Assembly: GCA_021234155.1 (NCBI GenBank)
Contig: JAJEKV010000034.1
Coordinates: 1,610,001-1,674,000 of the forward strand
Length of the DNA: 64,000 nt
Reading direction: 5' to 3'
Origin: Isoetes taiwanensis
Lineage: Eukaryota > Streptophyta > Lycopodiopsida > Isoetales > Isoetaceae
Shown here: in pieces, positions 47,204 through 57,512 of the stretch
How the letters are laid out: each line of letters opens with the position of its first letter
Position numbering within the stretch: position 1 is the stretch's first letter
Translations under genes and position numbers: made by a program
Notes under the pieces: generated by a model
Database searches by the model: none
The model's input: only the letters and a program-made list of their open reading frames with translations
What the model was told of the DNA's origin: nothing

Positions 47204-47234
47204 GTCATTTCCTTTGTCACTTACTTCAGCGTAA

Positions 47235-47321
47235 AAAAAAACTCGACATATGTTCTTTTTGCCTTAGAACATTGCTCAAAAAAAACTCGACATATGTTCT
47301 TTTTGCCTTAGAACATTGCTC
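47235..47321. repeat. 44-bp exact tandem duplication
   Basis: AAACTCGACATATGTTCTTT... is present twice (CTCGAC at 47242 and 47286) with identical sequence. It lies upstream of the possible exon above. Confidence 0.88.
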
Positions 47322-47749
47322 TAAATGTTAACTTAGGCCCAGATTCCACTATCCCGGCGGTAGTTGCAAGGACGAATCGAGACGCCACAAATCAGCAAAT
47401 GATGCCAATGTTGTTGTTCCATTGCAGGGTGGAAGATGATGAGTTGGAGTCACAAATCATGAATTTTAGTGACGGGCGACCTTGCCCGGGAGATGCACGA
47501 AAATTCGCCAGCTAGGATAACTAAAGCTTTGATTAGCAAAGCTGCCGATCTATAATGGAATCTCAACTGCGGCAATTAGCCCTGATTTGCCCGCCACTTC
47601 TTCTTATCAAGTCTCGAAATAGACGCGTTAGTGGAATCTGGGCCTTACTTGCCCTCATGGCTCCACGTCCAATTAAATTGTGCCACGTGGCACATTTTCT
47701 AAACCTGAAAGAGAGGCGGAAGAATGAAACATATTGCGCTTGATGGCAG

Positions 47750-47943
47750 CAGTTTTACCTTCGATTTTGGACTTTTTACCTCCGATTGTAGACTTTTTAC
47801 CTTCGATTCAGCACCAGAACGACAGGTAAAATTTTTATAAAAAAAGCCAAAGGCCCCTGGGGCTTCTTTCCGGAAGGCCAAAGCAGGCCTCCGCGCTTCG
47901 CACGTCGGCTAGCTTTCCCTTCTGGAAAGAAGCCCATTGGGCC
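47750..47943. repeat. ACCTTCGATT tandem words and a 20-bp-arm inverted repeat
   Basis: Three units of about 22-25 bp with GACTTTTTACCTTCGATT lie at 47756-47812. Next, 47852-47871 (GGCCCCTGGGGCTTCTTTCC) pairs with the reverse complement of 47924-47943 at 17 of 20 positions, giving a hairpin with a 52-nt GC-rich loop. A foldback element or a TE end is possible. Confidence 0.65.
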
Positions 47944-48106
47944 TTTCTCTTATACGAAACTTGTCAATGGCTTTGTGTTGGGTGGAATACCAACCCCTAC
48001 TTGTTGCATGTTAGAAAGTTATTGGGAAACGTAGCCTTCATCAACCCCAAATTACTTCAGATTATAGGCCTTTTTGTACTTATTGCAGTCCTCGGTTTTT
48101 TCAGTA

Positions 48107-48335
48107 ATTTTCCTTTCGTTCAATCCCCTTTTATTTGAAAATACTCCAATCCATTCGCAAATTCCCTTTTGAATGTGTCCCCTTTTCTTGAAAATACCCC
48201 AATCCATTTGCAAATTCCCTTTTTGAACCAGTCTCCTTTTCTTGAAATTACCCCAATGCATTCGCAAATTCTCTTTTGACCCACTCCCCCTTTCGTGAAA
48301 ATACCCCGACGTGCATTTGCAATCCCCTATTTCTA
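48107..48335. repeat. 54-bp tandem array, four copies
   Basis: Units start near 48113, 48167, 48221 and 48274 and share CCCCTTTTCTTGAAAATACC and CATTCGCAAATTC. The 54-bp period is 18 codons, which keeps a minus-strand frame (48052-48348, repeats like MDWGIFKKRG) open. I regard that frame as a by-product of the period. Confidence 0.85.
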
Positions 48336-48349
48336 CTAATTTCCACATT

Positions 48350-50410
48350 AAAATATACCCTTTTGTTCAAGAATCCCTCGTTTCTGCTAATCTCCCCCTG
48401 TACAAGATACCCCTTTGTTAAAAAATTCCTTGTTGCAAAAGAAATAACCCCTTGCTCTCAAGTCCCCCGGTTCCTCAATGGGGGATTTTCCGGGGGATGT
48501 GAGCATCTTTTTCGTTGTGTTTGAATATAGTGGAGTAATTGGCCTTTTTTTTTCTTCCCCACAGCCCAAATACTTTTGGGATATGATCATTGTTCCTGGA
48601 AAAACATGGCCATTCTTGAAAGTTTGGTGCGGAAAATATAGAGTTCGACTAGTATGGAAGCAATGCAAGGTTCTATAAACTAGCCCTAAGCAATAGATTT
48701 GTTATGAGTCAAAAAGATGAAATGCCTTCATAATCAATTTTGCAGACTTGATAGAACAAATAGAACAAGAAGTCATCACTAATTTGCGTAATATCCTTAT
48801 TCGAAAGGAGACCCAATGAATGAGTAGCCATAATGGTATTTATTCTACACTAAAATGCACTGGATGACCCTAGTCCCTAGTACATGACCTAGTGTTTTAC
48901 TCTCACTTCAGGCCTAAACAGATTGCTACAGACCTGGCATTAAGAAAACGACACCCTATGTTCATAGTATTTACAGGGCTTCACACAAAACAAAAAACAC
49001 CTAGCACGAAACAACAAAGCAGAAACCATGAAAACATAATTCTCTGGGCATCGAAGGGCAATCCCTCGTGCGTAGCACCTTGTTTTTTATTGTTTATGAG
49101 AATTGCTCCATGGTTTCATCGTATTCCCTTTATATGTGAAGCTCTTAAGGCTTACCTCCTTCAAAAAATACTTAGCTCACGAATTAAAATTCTAGTTGCA
49201 CACCGTATGGGGAACCCACCTCTTAATTTCATTTAAACCAAGACCAAATAAAAGTTCACAATGATACGGTTAGGGCTTAGCTAGTCATCTTGAATATCAA
49301 ATATTTATATGGCTGTTTTGCTATGATTTGAATATGGTTTATGGTATGTAATTATTTTTCATATTGTGCAAGTATTTCTAGAGCACACATGAAGTCAATA
49401 ATGCTTGAAAATTTTTTGGGTTGCCCCTAAGGGGGAAAGCCCTCGTTCATGTGGGTTTGTGGCATATTCCAGGTATATGTAAGTATATATGCCCGAAATT
49501 TGCCAATAACTGCTCCAAATCCATTTCGACTGTAAACTATCGGTTGCCCCTGTTGCTGGGGCAGCCACTCTAGAAACTGGATAACTGGTGCTCCTTGCTC
49601 GGGCATGCAAGGATGGTGGAGCTTGGAGCTCGCAAGACGGGTTTTTGGAGCTTGGAGTCATAATGTATTAGAAAAGGATGTTTAAATTCTTGCATACAAC
49701 CATGTCCTCTACGTCAATCCATTCATAGAAAATCAAAACTAGAAGATGCATCAATTTACACGAGCTTCTACAGCAGTTTGATTGGTAACAACTACTTTTG
49801 GTTTTATTTACATGGCAGTGATTTTCAACGGGCTACTTCATCACAAAGTGTTTACACATGCTTATGTTTTGTATAATTGCAACTAGAAGTTGAGTTATGA
49901 TTGGCATGATCACATTTGCGACATAGAGAAGGCATATGTTTTTTTTTACGGGCTTGGTCTCCCCCCCAGGCAAGGTTGTTTTTTTATTTCATACAAGACA
50001 GGCATGCGGCGGCGTTGCCGCCGCATTGGTTAAATGCTAAATAATTTTAACAGATTAGGTTTCAATATTGTTATGATTTAATGGGCTTATATTACTGTTC
50101 TGGAATAAAGTCCTTAAGGCCATCGGACCAGTCATGCCCTTCCAGATCCATCGCAAAGGCTGCATATCCTATTTCTGTAACAAAAATTGCAGTTTTTTCC
50201 ACAAAGGCTCCAGAACCAGCATAACATGCTACATATGGGCGTTTTAAACTAACTTACTGCTAGATATAAAAGCTCTTCGTAGCCCAGAAGTATCGTTCTG
50301 AAAGCAGCCTATAGCCAAGGGCGTTTCTATATTTGCTGGAATTGAGATCTAAATTTTGGAACGTTTAAAATTGAGAGGTACACAATTGCTAGATGTTGGA
50401 TTTAGACACG
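48350..50410. other. gene-free interval
   Basis: No protein family is recognised; the frames at 48387-48668 (minus) and 48892-49236 (plus) show no motif. It contains dispersed repeat R1 copy 3 and, near 49940-50015, a C-rich run and a palindromic GCGGCGGCGTTGCCGCCGC (about 50006-50024). Confidence 0.55.
49413..49590 (+). repeat. dispersed repeat R1, copy 3
   Basis: Starts TTTTTTGGGTTGCCCCTAAG, then AAAGCCCTCGTTCATGTGGG, GGCATATTCCAGGTATATG, TAACTGCTCCAAATCC and CTGTAAACTATCGGTTGCC. It is co-linear with the copies at 21400-21620 and 37437-37570. Confidence 0.7.
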
Positions 50411-50419
50411 ATTTTACCT

Positions 50420-50848
50420 TTCAGTGCTGTCAACAGGGCGCCATTGAGGATGAAAGTCACGCCCTTCAGGCCTGTCCGGCGTACGAGCATATCCGGGCTC
50501 GGTATGCTCGGTTAGTTGTGCCCCATCAGGCCCTGCATGAGCTACTGAGCACGGCCTCTGTAGGCTTGTTGGGATCGTACCTCCGGGAGGTAATGGAAAT
50601 GCGGACTCAGTTATGCCCCACGGTCCGACATTAACCTCAGCTGTACTTGTGATTATGTAGATAACTGTGCAGTATGTCAGCATCCTTATTGCTACTAAGG
50701 GTTTTCCCCCGAAAACCCTTCGGGGCGGGGGTTTTTTAATCCTGGTAGTAATATGCCTGCTGCTCTCTCTTTGTACTTGGGTCCCATAGGCCAGTTGGTC
50801 TCCGTGGACGATAAAATCATATTCTATTCTATTCTATTCTTATAAGAC
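50420..50848 (+). mobile_element. LINE family 1, copy C, strongly 5'-truncated
   Basis: Only the last part of ORF2 and the 3' UTR remain: CCQQGAIEDESHALQACPAY, LLSTASVGLLGSYLREVMEM and a stop near 50634, then the CCCCCGAAAACCCTTCGGGG hairpin (near 50706-50725), the TGGTCTCCGTGGACGATAAA block and (ATTCT)n at 50820-50842. The frame is intact over its length, so this copy is younger than copy A. Confidence 0.9.
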
Positions 50849-51283
50849 CAAGAATTTGAAGCAGCAAAAATTGAAATTAATCAAGAATTCAAAGCACCTT
50901 GAAGCAAGACTGTCTGACCCAGCGTATTCCCTAAAACATGCTTCAATATTTATGTCCACAAATCTGTTAAATTCCGTTCAAAATGGAACCAGCCCAAAAG
51001 AAAAAATGCGTCTGAACTTCGCCTTTACCTGGAATTACGTCTCCTTTCCTGAATTCGTCACTCTGTCTCTCTAGGTAGATATATAGGTCATTTACTCATG
51101 TGCATCTCCACACACCAAATAAGAAGGAAAACCTATTCCGCTTAGGGTCTGGCCGGAATCACTGCTTCGTCTTTCTGTTGTCCTGCCCAAGACCTAGATG
51201 AGAAGAGCTTTTGTAACGGTAAGCGTTTAAAATTCACTCTGTATCCCCTTTTCCCTCTTACTTGAAATACATGTCGGTTGCAG

Positions 51284-51750
51284 GATCTTATAGGAGCAGG
51301 AATTGATACAAATTCAGTATCGACGGAATGGGCTCTGGCAGAGCTTCTTAAATCGCCAAGCATAATGCAAAAGGCCGACAAGGAAATTGATGAAGTGGTC
51401 GGGTTCGGTCGAAGAGTAGAAGGAGAATATTTGCCGGATCTGAAATATTTGCAGGCGATAGTGAAGGAGACATTAAGGTTACATCCAGCAGTGCCTCTGC
51501 TGATACCGCACGAATCAATAGAGGAGTGCAATACCAAATTCCAAAAGGGAGAGATCCAAGCAACTGGGATGAGCCAGAGGAATTCAATCCAAACAGATTT
51601 AGAGGCAGCAGCGTGGATGTAAAGGGGAGAGACATGGAGTTGATTCCGTTCGGATCAGGGCGAAGGATATGTCCAGCTCACTCTTTGGCGTCGTCTGCAC
51701 TCCCAAAGCCACTTGGATTTTTTTCAAACGTCCACCTCCCATTTTTCTGA
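51284..51750 (+). pseudogene. cytochrome P450 pseudogene, last-exon fragment
   Basis: After an acceptor (GGTTGCAG) at 51283 the frame reads DLIGAGIDTNSVSTEWALAE (I-helix oxygen-activation region), [12 protein letters not shown] (K-helix ExxR) and, in a shifted frame, [16 protein letters not shown] (PERF region) and [11 protein letters not shown] (haem-binding Cys). These are the plant A-type (CYP71-clan-like) P450 blocks. A frameshift near 51525 and loss of about a dozen residues between YQIPKG and RDPSNW are evident. Similarity stops just after the haem Cys, and a stop falls at 51748-51750. Upstream exon 1 was not found. It is dead. The Crypton-like copy 2 begins about 150-200 bp downstream. 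Confidence 0.85.
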
Positions 51751-51980
51751 GCCACGTCACACTCCACATGCATTTTTTCCTCAAGCCACGTCACATTTTT
51801 TCCCACTACTAACATGCTAACATATTTTTATTATGATAGATAAGAGATAGAGATAGAGATATAAAAGATACGTTTATATATACGCCGTGACCTGGCCCGC
51901 CGCCAGGCCATTATAGCCCGAAATGGCCCAGTCGCGGCCATTACCCCCTCCATAAACGTCAACACTATGCAATTTCGTCT

Positions 51981-52014
51981 GCCACGTGTCCGCCACGTGG
52001 CGGAGGTATAAAAG
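51981..52014 (+). promoter_or_regulatory. promoter of Crypton-like copy 2: two G-boxes and TATA
   Basis: CACGTG G-boxes at 51983-51988 and 51994-51999 lie within GCCACGTGTCCGCCACGTGG, followed by GGTATAAAAG at 52005-52014. The arrangement is that of a plant RNA polymerase II promoter. The leader after it contains at least three short upstream ORFs (ATGs near 52065, 52095 and 52208) before the intron. Confidence 0.6.
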
Positions 52015-52395
52015 TTTTTTTTTATGTCAGCAAGACCTTTTTCCCGTTGTCGTCGAACTCCGGCGATGGCGTCTCTGTTCTTCTAACTTCAGCTATGGCG
52101 CCAGTTGCCTTTTTGGCTGGCGCTGCCCTTGAATCCACTGTTCCTGCTCCCTGATGAAGTTTGGCGAAGTTTCTTGAGAGTTTTTTCGATTTTTGGATCT
52201 CTGGTTATGGCGCTTGTTGGTTTCTTCTCAGGCGATGCGTGTTGATCTTCTGCTGCTGCTTCATTTCGAAGTTTGGCGACTGTGTTGAGGTTTTCTTGCA
52301 TTTTTTTCATAAAAGTTGTTGCATGCAAGTTTTAACTTGCTTTTTGTTTGTTTAGGATCTTCAAGAACTGTTTGGACCCGCGGATCTTGAAAATG

Positions 52396-55036
52396 GTAAG
52401 CATGCTTCAACACACCGGGTGCCCCAGCTATGCCTGGACTACGACCGTGCAGGGACCTATGTCCAGCTGCTTGAGCACGATCTGGCGGGACTGCTGCAAC
52501 TCCCCACACTTCAAGAGCAATCTGCTGAGCTGACTCGCCTGCTTCTGGCGGCTGCTGAAAGATGCTTTGGGAGAGGCCGCTCACGGTGAACCACAGGCAC
52601 TACCACCTTTCCCCGCAACAAATGGTTTAATGATGAGTGTCGGGAGCTCAAACGCACACTCCGGCAAGTCACTGATCCCATCTCCCGCCCACAGGCCATC
52701 AGTCAATACCGCTCCTTTCTCAAGAACAAGAAGGCCAGATACCTTGCAGAGCATCAGCAACAGATGTTTGGTCTCCTGGACCGGCACCCCAGGACATTCT
52801 GGAGAAGGGTCTTGAGCAAGCCTGCACAACCCACAGGGAACATCACCTCGGAGCAATGGGTACAGTACTTGCAACAGCTGTACGACCCGCTCGGGGGCCG
52901 GGCACCAGTCCCTCCACAGATAGGCATGGCTCTGGTTATCACAGAAGGGGATGTTATCATGGGCCTACAGCGTCTAGCTAATGGGAAGACAGCAGATTTA
53001 TATGGCATGCAAAGTGTAACTTTTGAAATGGGTCGGGCCTCCATCGGTGCCTCGCCCTCACGCGGCATTGTTCAATAAAGCATTGCGAGAAGGCTTCCCT
53101 ACGCAATGGACCACTAGCGTAGTAGTGCCCATCTACAAAGCGTGGGGACCCTCAATGCCCGACCAACTACCGCACTACTATTATGGTCAGCTCTCTTTTG
53201 CAAAAATGTTATCGGCATCCTTGAGCAAATGCACGACAATATGGGCGGAGGAAACGGAGGTGCGAGCTCTTACACATGCAGGTTTCCGGCCCAGACATTC
53301 CACCATTGATCATATCTTCACTCTGCGCACATTGATTGAGGATAGCAGAATCGCGCCGTAACCTCGTATCGTTGTTTCGTTAATTTTGCAAAAGCGTTCG
53401 ACAGTACCCCGCAACAAGCTCTGGGATAGATTGCGACAGCTGGGGACCCCCTTGGACTTGCAGAATGCAGTATATAGGCTGTACGAGGCATGCTCAGGCC
53501 GTATCACATCAGCAGCACAACCGGTAATCAGTAGCATTGGAGTGCGTCAGGGTTGCCCCCTCTCCCCCACACTCTTTGTCCTATACATTGATCAGTTGGA
53601 AGATTGGCAAAGTCGCGGCGCATCTCATGCATCACACAATCCGGCAACTCATATATGCTGACGATGTCAACCTCATGGCCTACACTCCAGAGGACATGCA
53701 GCGTCACCTGGATGCTCTTGACACTTTTTGCCAATTCACTGGCATGCGAGTGAACTTGGCCAAAACTAGGGTGCTGCTAGTTGCATCGTCCCGTCAGCCA
53801 AGGCTTCCCACCTTCACTTACCAGGGGCAAGAGGTAGAGGTGGCTCCAACCTACAAGTACTTGGAGATTGAGTTCTCAACTACCACCCATTGGGATGCGG
53901 CTATCGGGTTCTTGGTCACGGCGGGTTGGAAAGCACTATATGCCATGCGTAACAAATGACCACAAAGGCGGAAGTTGTGCGCTGGGGCCACCAGTCACAT
54001 TTGTTTCGGCCTTGGTTGAGCCGGTCCCGTTGTATGGGGCAGAAGTGTGGGGTCCGTCATCTCCCTCAACACATGGAATGACCTCGAAAGCAGTGCGAAG
54101 GCCTTCTTGGCACGGGCCCCGGGGTGAAGTCCACAGTTCGCACAGCATCCTACTCCAGAGAGACGGCTTTCTACCCCTTCAACGGGCTGCATTGGAACGC
54201 CATATCGTTTACTTCCAAAAGGTGGTCGCTATGGCTGATACACGCTTGCCCCATCTTGCTTTGACCATGGCGATGGGTCCCCAACGCCTGAAATCCTGCT
54301 GGAAAGACAAGCAAGCTCAGTGGTTCTCACGCCGGGCGGCAGTAAACAGATCGCGCCCGTGTCGGGACAAAGAAAGATCGCGAGGCACTTAAACTACCTA
54401 GATGCTACTTTCCTTCGCAAAGCTCTGGGGATGCAGAGGCTCGACGCGACGTTAAGTCGGGGCACACTATCGCCAGCAAGTCAATCCTAGGCTCACAAGA
54501 GGCCCGCACCAGTACTTGTACACCCAGCTGCCCATGAAGAAGCGCAGACTTATAGCTTCCATTCGCACGGGTGCACATCGCCTCCGCATTGAAATAGGGC
54601 GTTGGGCTCGGGAAGCACGAGAGCAAAGGCTTTGCCAGTGTTGCCACCAGGGCGCGATTGAGGATGAATGTCATACCCTCCAGATCTGCCCGGCATTTGC
54701 CCATATCCGAGAGAGGTATGTTCGACTACTAGTGCCTGGCCAGCCGTTGCATCAGTTATTGACTACGGCGTCAGTGGGTTTGTTGGGGTCATACCTCCAG
54801 GAGGTTATGGATGCACGGACGCGTTTGTGTCCTACGGGACGGTCTTGAACTGTCCTATGCAATTGTACAGTGTGCCAGCATGCTTATTACTGCTAAGGTT
54901 TTTCCCTTGAAAACCCTTCGGGGCGGGGGTTTTTTAATCCTGTCAGTAATATGCTTGCTGCTCTCTTTTTGTTTGGGTCCCATAGGCCAATTGGTCTCCG
55001 TGGACGCTAAAAACCTATTCTATTCTATTCTATTAT
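52396..55036 (+). mobile_element. LINE family 1, copy D, inside the first intron of Crypton-like copy 2
   Basis: The copy starts 5'-truncated near 52396 (CTTCAACACACCGGGTGCCC, matching copy A near 1450). It keeps a long linker region, GFRPRHSTIDHIFTLRTLIE (53280-53340), GVRQGCPLSPTLFVLYID (53540-53595), LIYADDVNLMAYTPEDM (53655-53700) and MRVNLAKTRVLLV. The Cys/His tail is CQCCHQGAIEDECHTLQICP (near 54640-54690), followed by the GGGGCGGGGG hairpin (54915-54935) and (TTCTA)n to 55036. A handful of frameshifts (near 53070, 53365, 53955 and 54390) make it inactive, but it is the best-preserved copy. GTAAG occurs at both junctions (52391-52396 and 55042-55046) and may be the target-site duplication. 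Confidence 0.9.
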
Positions 55037-55178
55037 TTTTGTAAGATTCTAACAGTGTTCTACCTTTTGTTTGCAGGTTTCCGTGGAGAGGTTTATCGAG
55101 TGCTTCATCATGGCGTGTGTCATGCTTTTGGTTCTGGTGTCGGCTTCTAAACATTTCCTAAGTTTTTCTTGTAGTATA

Positions 55179-57280
55179 ATGGAGGATGTTGAGAGTGATG
55201 ACCCGACATTTGATCTTGATCTTACTCAAGAAATGTCTACTGACGAATTGAAGAATTATGAGTAAGATAATTCGTTTAATCTTGCTGCTACTGTTAGATC
55301 TGAAGACGAGGCTGAGTTACAAGCTTTTCTTTCTAAAGTTCAGTGTGAGAAGTGGTATAGCGTTAGTAATGTTGCAGATGAGAAGGAGGACTTCTTACCT
55401 CTGGATTCTGACCTGCTAAAGGAGACAGAAAATGGTGGCCGTGATGGATCTTCAAAAGTTAGTCAGTGGGCTCGAAAGAGGTTTGATTCTTGGAGGGATT
55501 TTACCAAGAAACAGTGTCTTGCAAATTCTGGTGACCTTCCAGCGACTTATCTGAAGTATTTGGAGAGATCAGTTCTTATTGAAGATATTCCTCCTCGAGA
55601 TTTGAATTTTATGCTTGTTACATTCATGTTACAAGCCAAGAAAGTTGATAACAAGCTTTATCCTACTGGCAGGTTCTGTGTTTGTGAATACTGTTGTTTT
55701 ATTGTCTATCATAAGTTTGTAATGAGTTATGTTTCTGTTTTTAGCTTGAACTGTCTGTATAGAGCTATAGGCCGAATCTTGAGGAAGAAACAGGAAAAGA
55801 GAGCCGGCCAGACTGGAATTGCTGAGCCAAAATTTAATATTCTTCATAATGATCTGTATAAGGAAGCTACCTTTGCTTTTGTTGGTGCTGCTAGAAGATC
55901 CAGGATGCTTGGTGTAGGTGTGAAGCATAAGAAGGCACCTGAGATTAGTTTTCAGGTTGAGCAAGACCTTTTGAGTGACCTGGACCATTCTATCAGCCAT
56001 GCTAGGGGGTTAAAGAGGAGATTATGCTTTTATATTGGTACTAGATTTGGGATCAGGGGTGCTAAGGAGATGCATGGTTTGATGGATGTTGATTTCACTT
56101 TGGATAGTGATGGAGATGGTGAGTATTTGTTGTATCAGGAAATATGATGATAAATATTTTTGGTCTCCAATCTGGACACATGAAGCTGATTTTGTTTTGA
56201 GCTATAAGCAGTATACCAGACATCTTCCTCCGAAGGATAATGATAAACCTCGACATTTCTTTCTGAATGCAATTGTGAATGCGAGAGGACCGGTAAGAAT
56301 TGTATTTCTATAATTTAGAGTTATATTTATTTTCTAAATATATTGTTCTGTATTTCAGGTGTGGTATCAGAGGGTGCCTGCTGGAGAGAAGAAAGTGAGA
56401 GGGTGGATAAAGGCAATGGGTACTCTTATAAATGTGCCAGAAATTTCAAATAAGAGCGGTCGTGTATCTCTTGTTTCTCGTCTTTCTTTTGCTGGTGTGC
56501 CACCAGAAATTGGAATGCTCGTGACAGGGCATAAAACTTTGGATGCTTACCAAAAGTAAGTATTTTTCGTTATGTGTTTTGTGTAATTATTTCTGTAGTT
56601 ATGTTCTCTAATGTTTAATTATTTTTTGTTCTAGGTATGATAGATCCAGGGAGGTACAAATCAATGCTGCAATGAGCATCTTGGCTAGGCCTTTTAATGA
56701 AGATGGCAGTCGTAGAATATTTCTCGATGTTGTTGAAGACGAGATGAAGAAGAAATGAGTGATGGGTGATCTGGCAGGTTCATCTTCTTCACGGTGTGCT
56801 CTAGTTTCTGCTCATGATAATAAGATTGTTAGTGATGTGAGGGCTGCTTTATCTGATAATCCTGCTCATATACTTGCTCATACATCTACTTCCCTTGTTA
56901 ATATTCCTCTTCCACGTGTTGATAATCCTTGTGCTGATAGTGCTATTCCTGCATCTGCTAATGAGTGTAATACTGCTCTAGTTTTGAGTGAATTGGATAG
57001 TAATTAGGTTACTGCTGTGAAGAAGACAACAAATGATTTGAATATACAAGGAAAGGAGAACTATAATGTAAGCGATGAGATTACTAATGATATTCTGGAT
57101 GAGGCTCTTAAGAATTGGCCAGAAGGTAGGAAGGCGATTTCAACTGAGCTTAGGGATATTTCTGTAACCAATAGTGGTGGCCAGTCATTTGTTGGTGGAA
57201 CTATCAACAACTTCTTCATCAACTGTGCTGATCTAAAAGATATGAATACTATGCTCGAAGGTCTTAAGAAAAAATGTTGA
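55179..57280 (+). pseudogene. Crypton-like tyrosine recombinase gene, copy 2
   Basis: Coding exons run 55179-55672, 55745-56292, 56359-56555 and 56635-57280, following an acceptor at 55075. Motifs: VSQWARKRFDSWRDF (core-binding start), TRFGIRGAKE (Arg I, near 56040), NKSGRVSLVSRL (box II, 56449-56484), VTGHKTLDAYQKYDR (His III and Tyr nucleophile, 56522-56645) and a C-terminal GGTINNFFIN tail. The layout matches Crypton/DUF3504 recombinases and copy 1 residue by residue at these blocks, with the same introns before YDR and before VWY. Breaks: TAA at 55263-55265, a one-base deletion near 56141, TGA at 56756-56758 and TAG at 57005-57007; the frame resumes after each. Upstream lie the promoter and LINE copy D. 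About 620 residues would be encoded. Confidence 0.85.
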
Positions 57281-57512
57281 AGACTTGATCCCTTTTTTAT
57301 ATTGAATTCTGGAATGAAGATCATTGATCTTGATCTGTTGTACTTCAGATCTTTTGAATGCACTTTTGAACTTTTGATCTCGATGTCTTATATTACTTTT
57401 GAATGCACTTTTCAGAACTTTTGTACTACTTCTTTTGTTTTAGGAAAAACTTCTATTGAAAAACTTGTATTGTTTAATGAAAAACTTGTATCCAAAGACT
57501 AGGCCATTATAG

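Larger units (their letters stand above)
51905..57512 (+). mobile_element. Crypton-like element, copy 2 (tentative limits)
   Basis: The limits rest on a 12-bp direct repeat, AGGCCATTATAG, at 51905-51916 and 57501-57512 (a near copy follows at 57534). The repeat encloses a promoter, a non-coding first exon and the recombinase gene. Cryptons lack terminal inverted repeats and integrate by site-specific recombination, often leaving short direct repeats at both ends; assigning these repeats to that role is inference. LINE copy D (52396-55036) is nested inside, so the ancestral length would be near 3 kb. Confidence 0.55.

Noticed and set aside
48052-48348. 98-codon repetitive protein gene
   Set aside because: It is explained by the 54-bp tandem period, with no start context, splice sites or known relatives.
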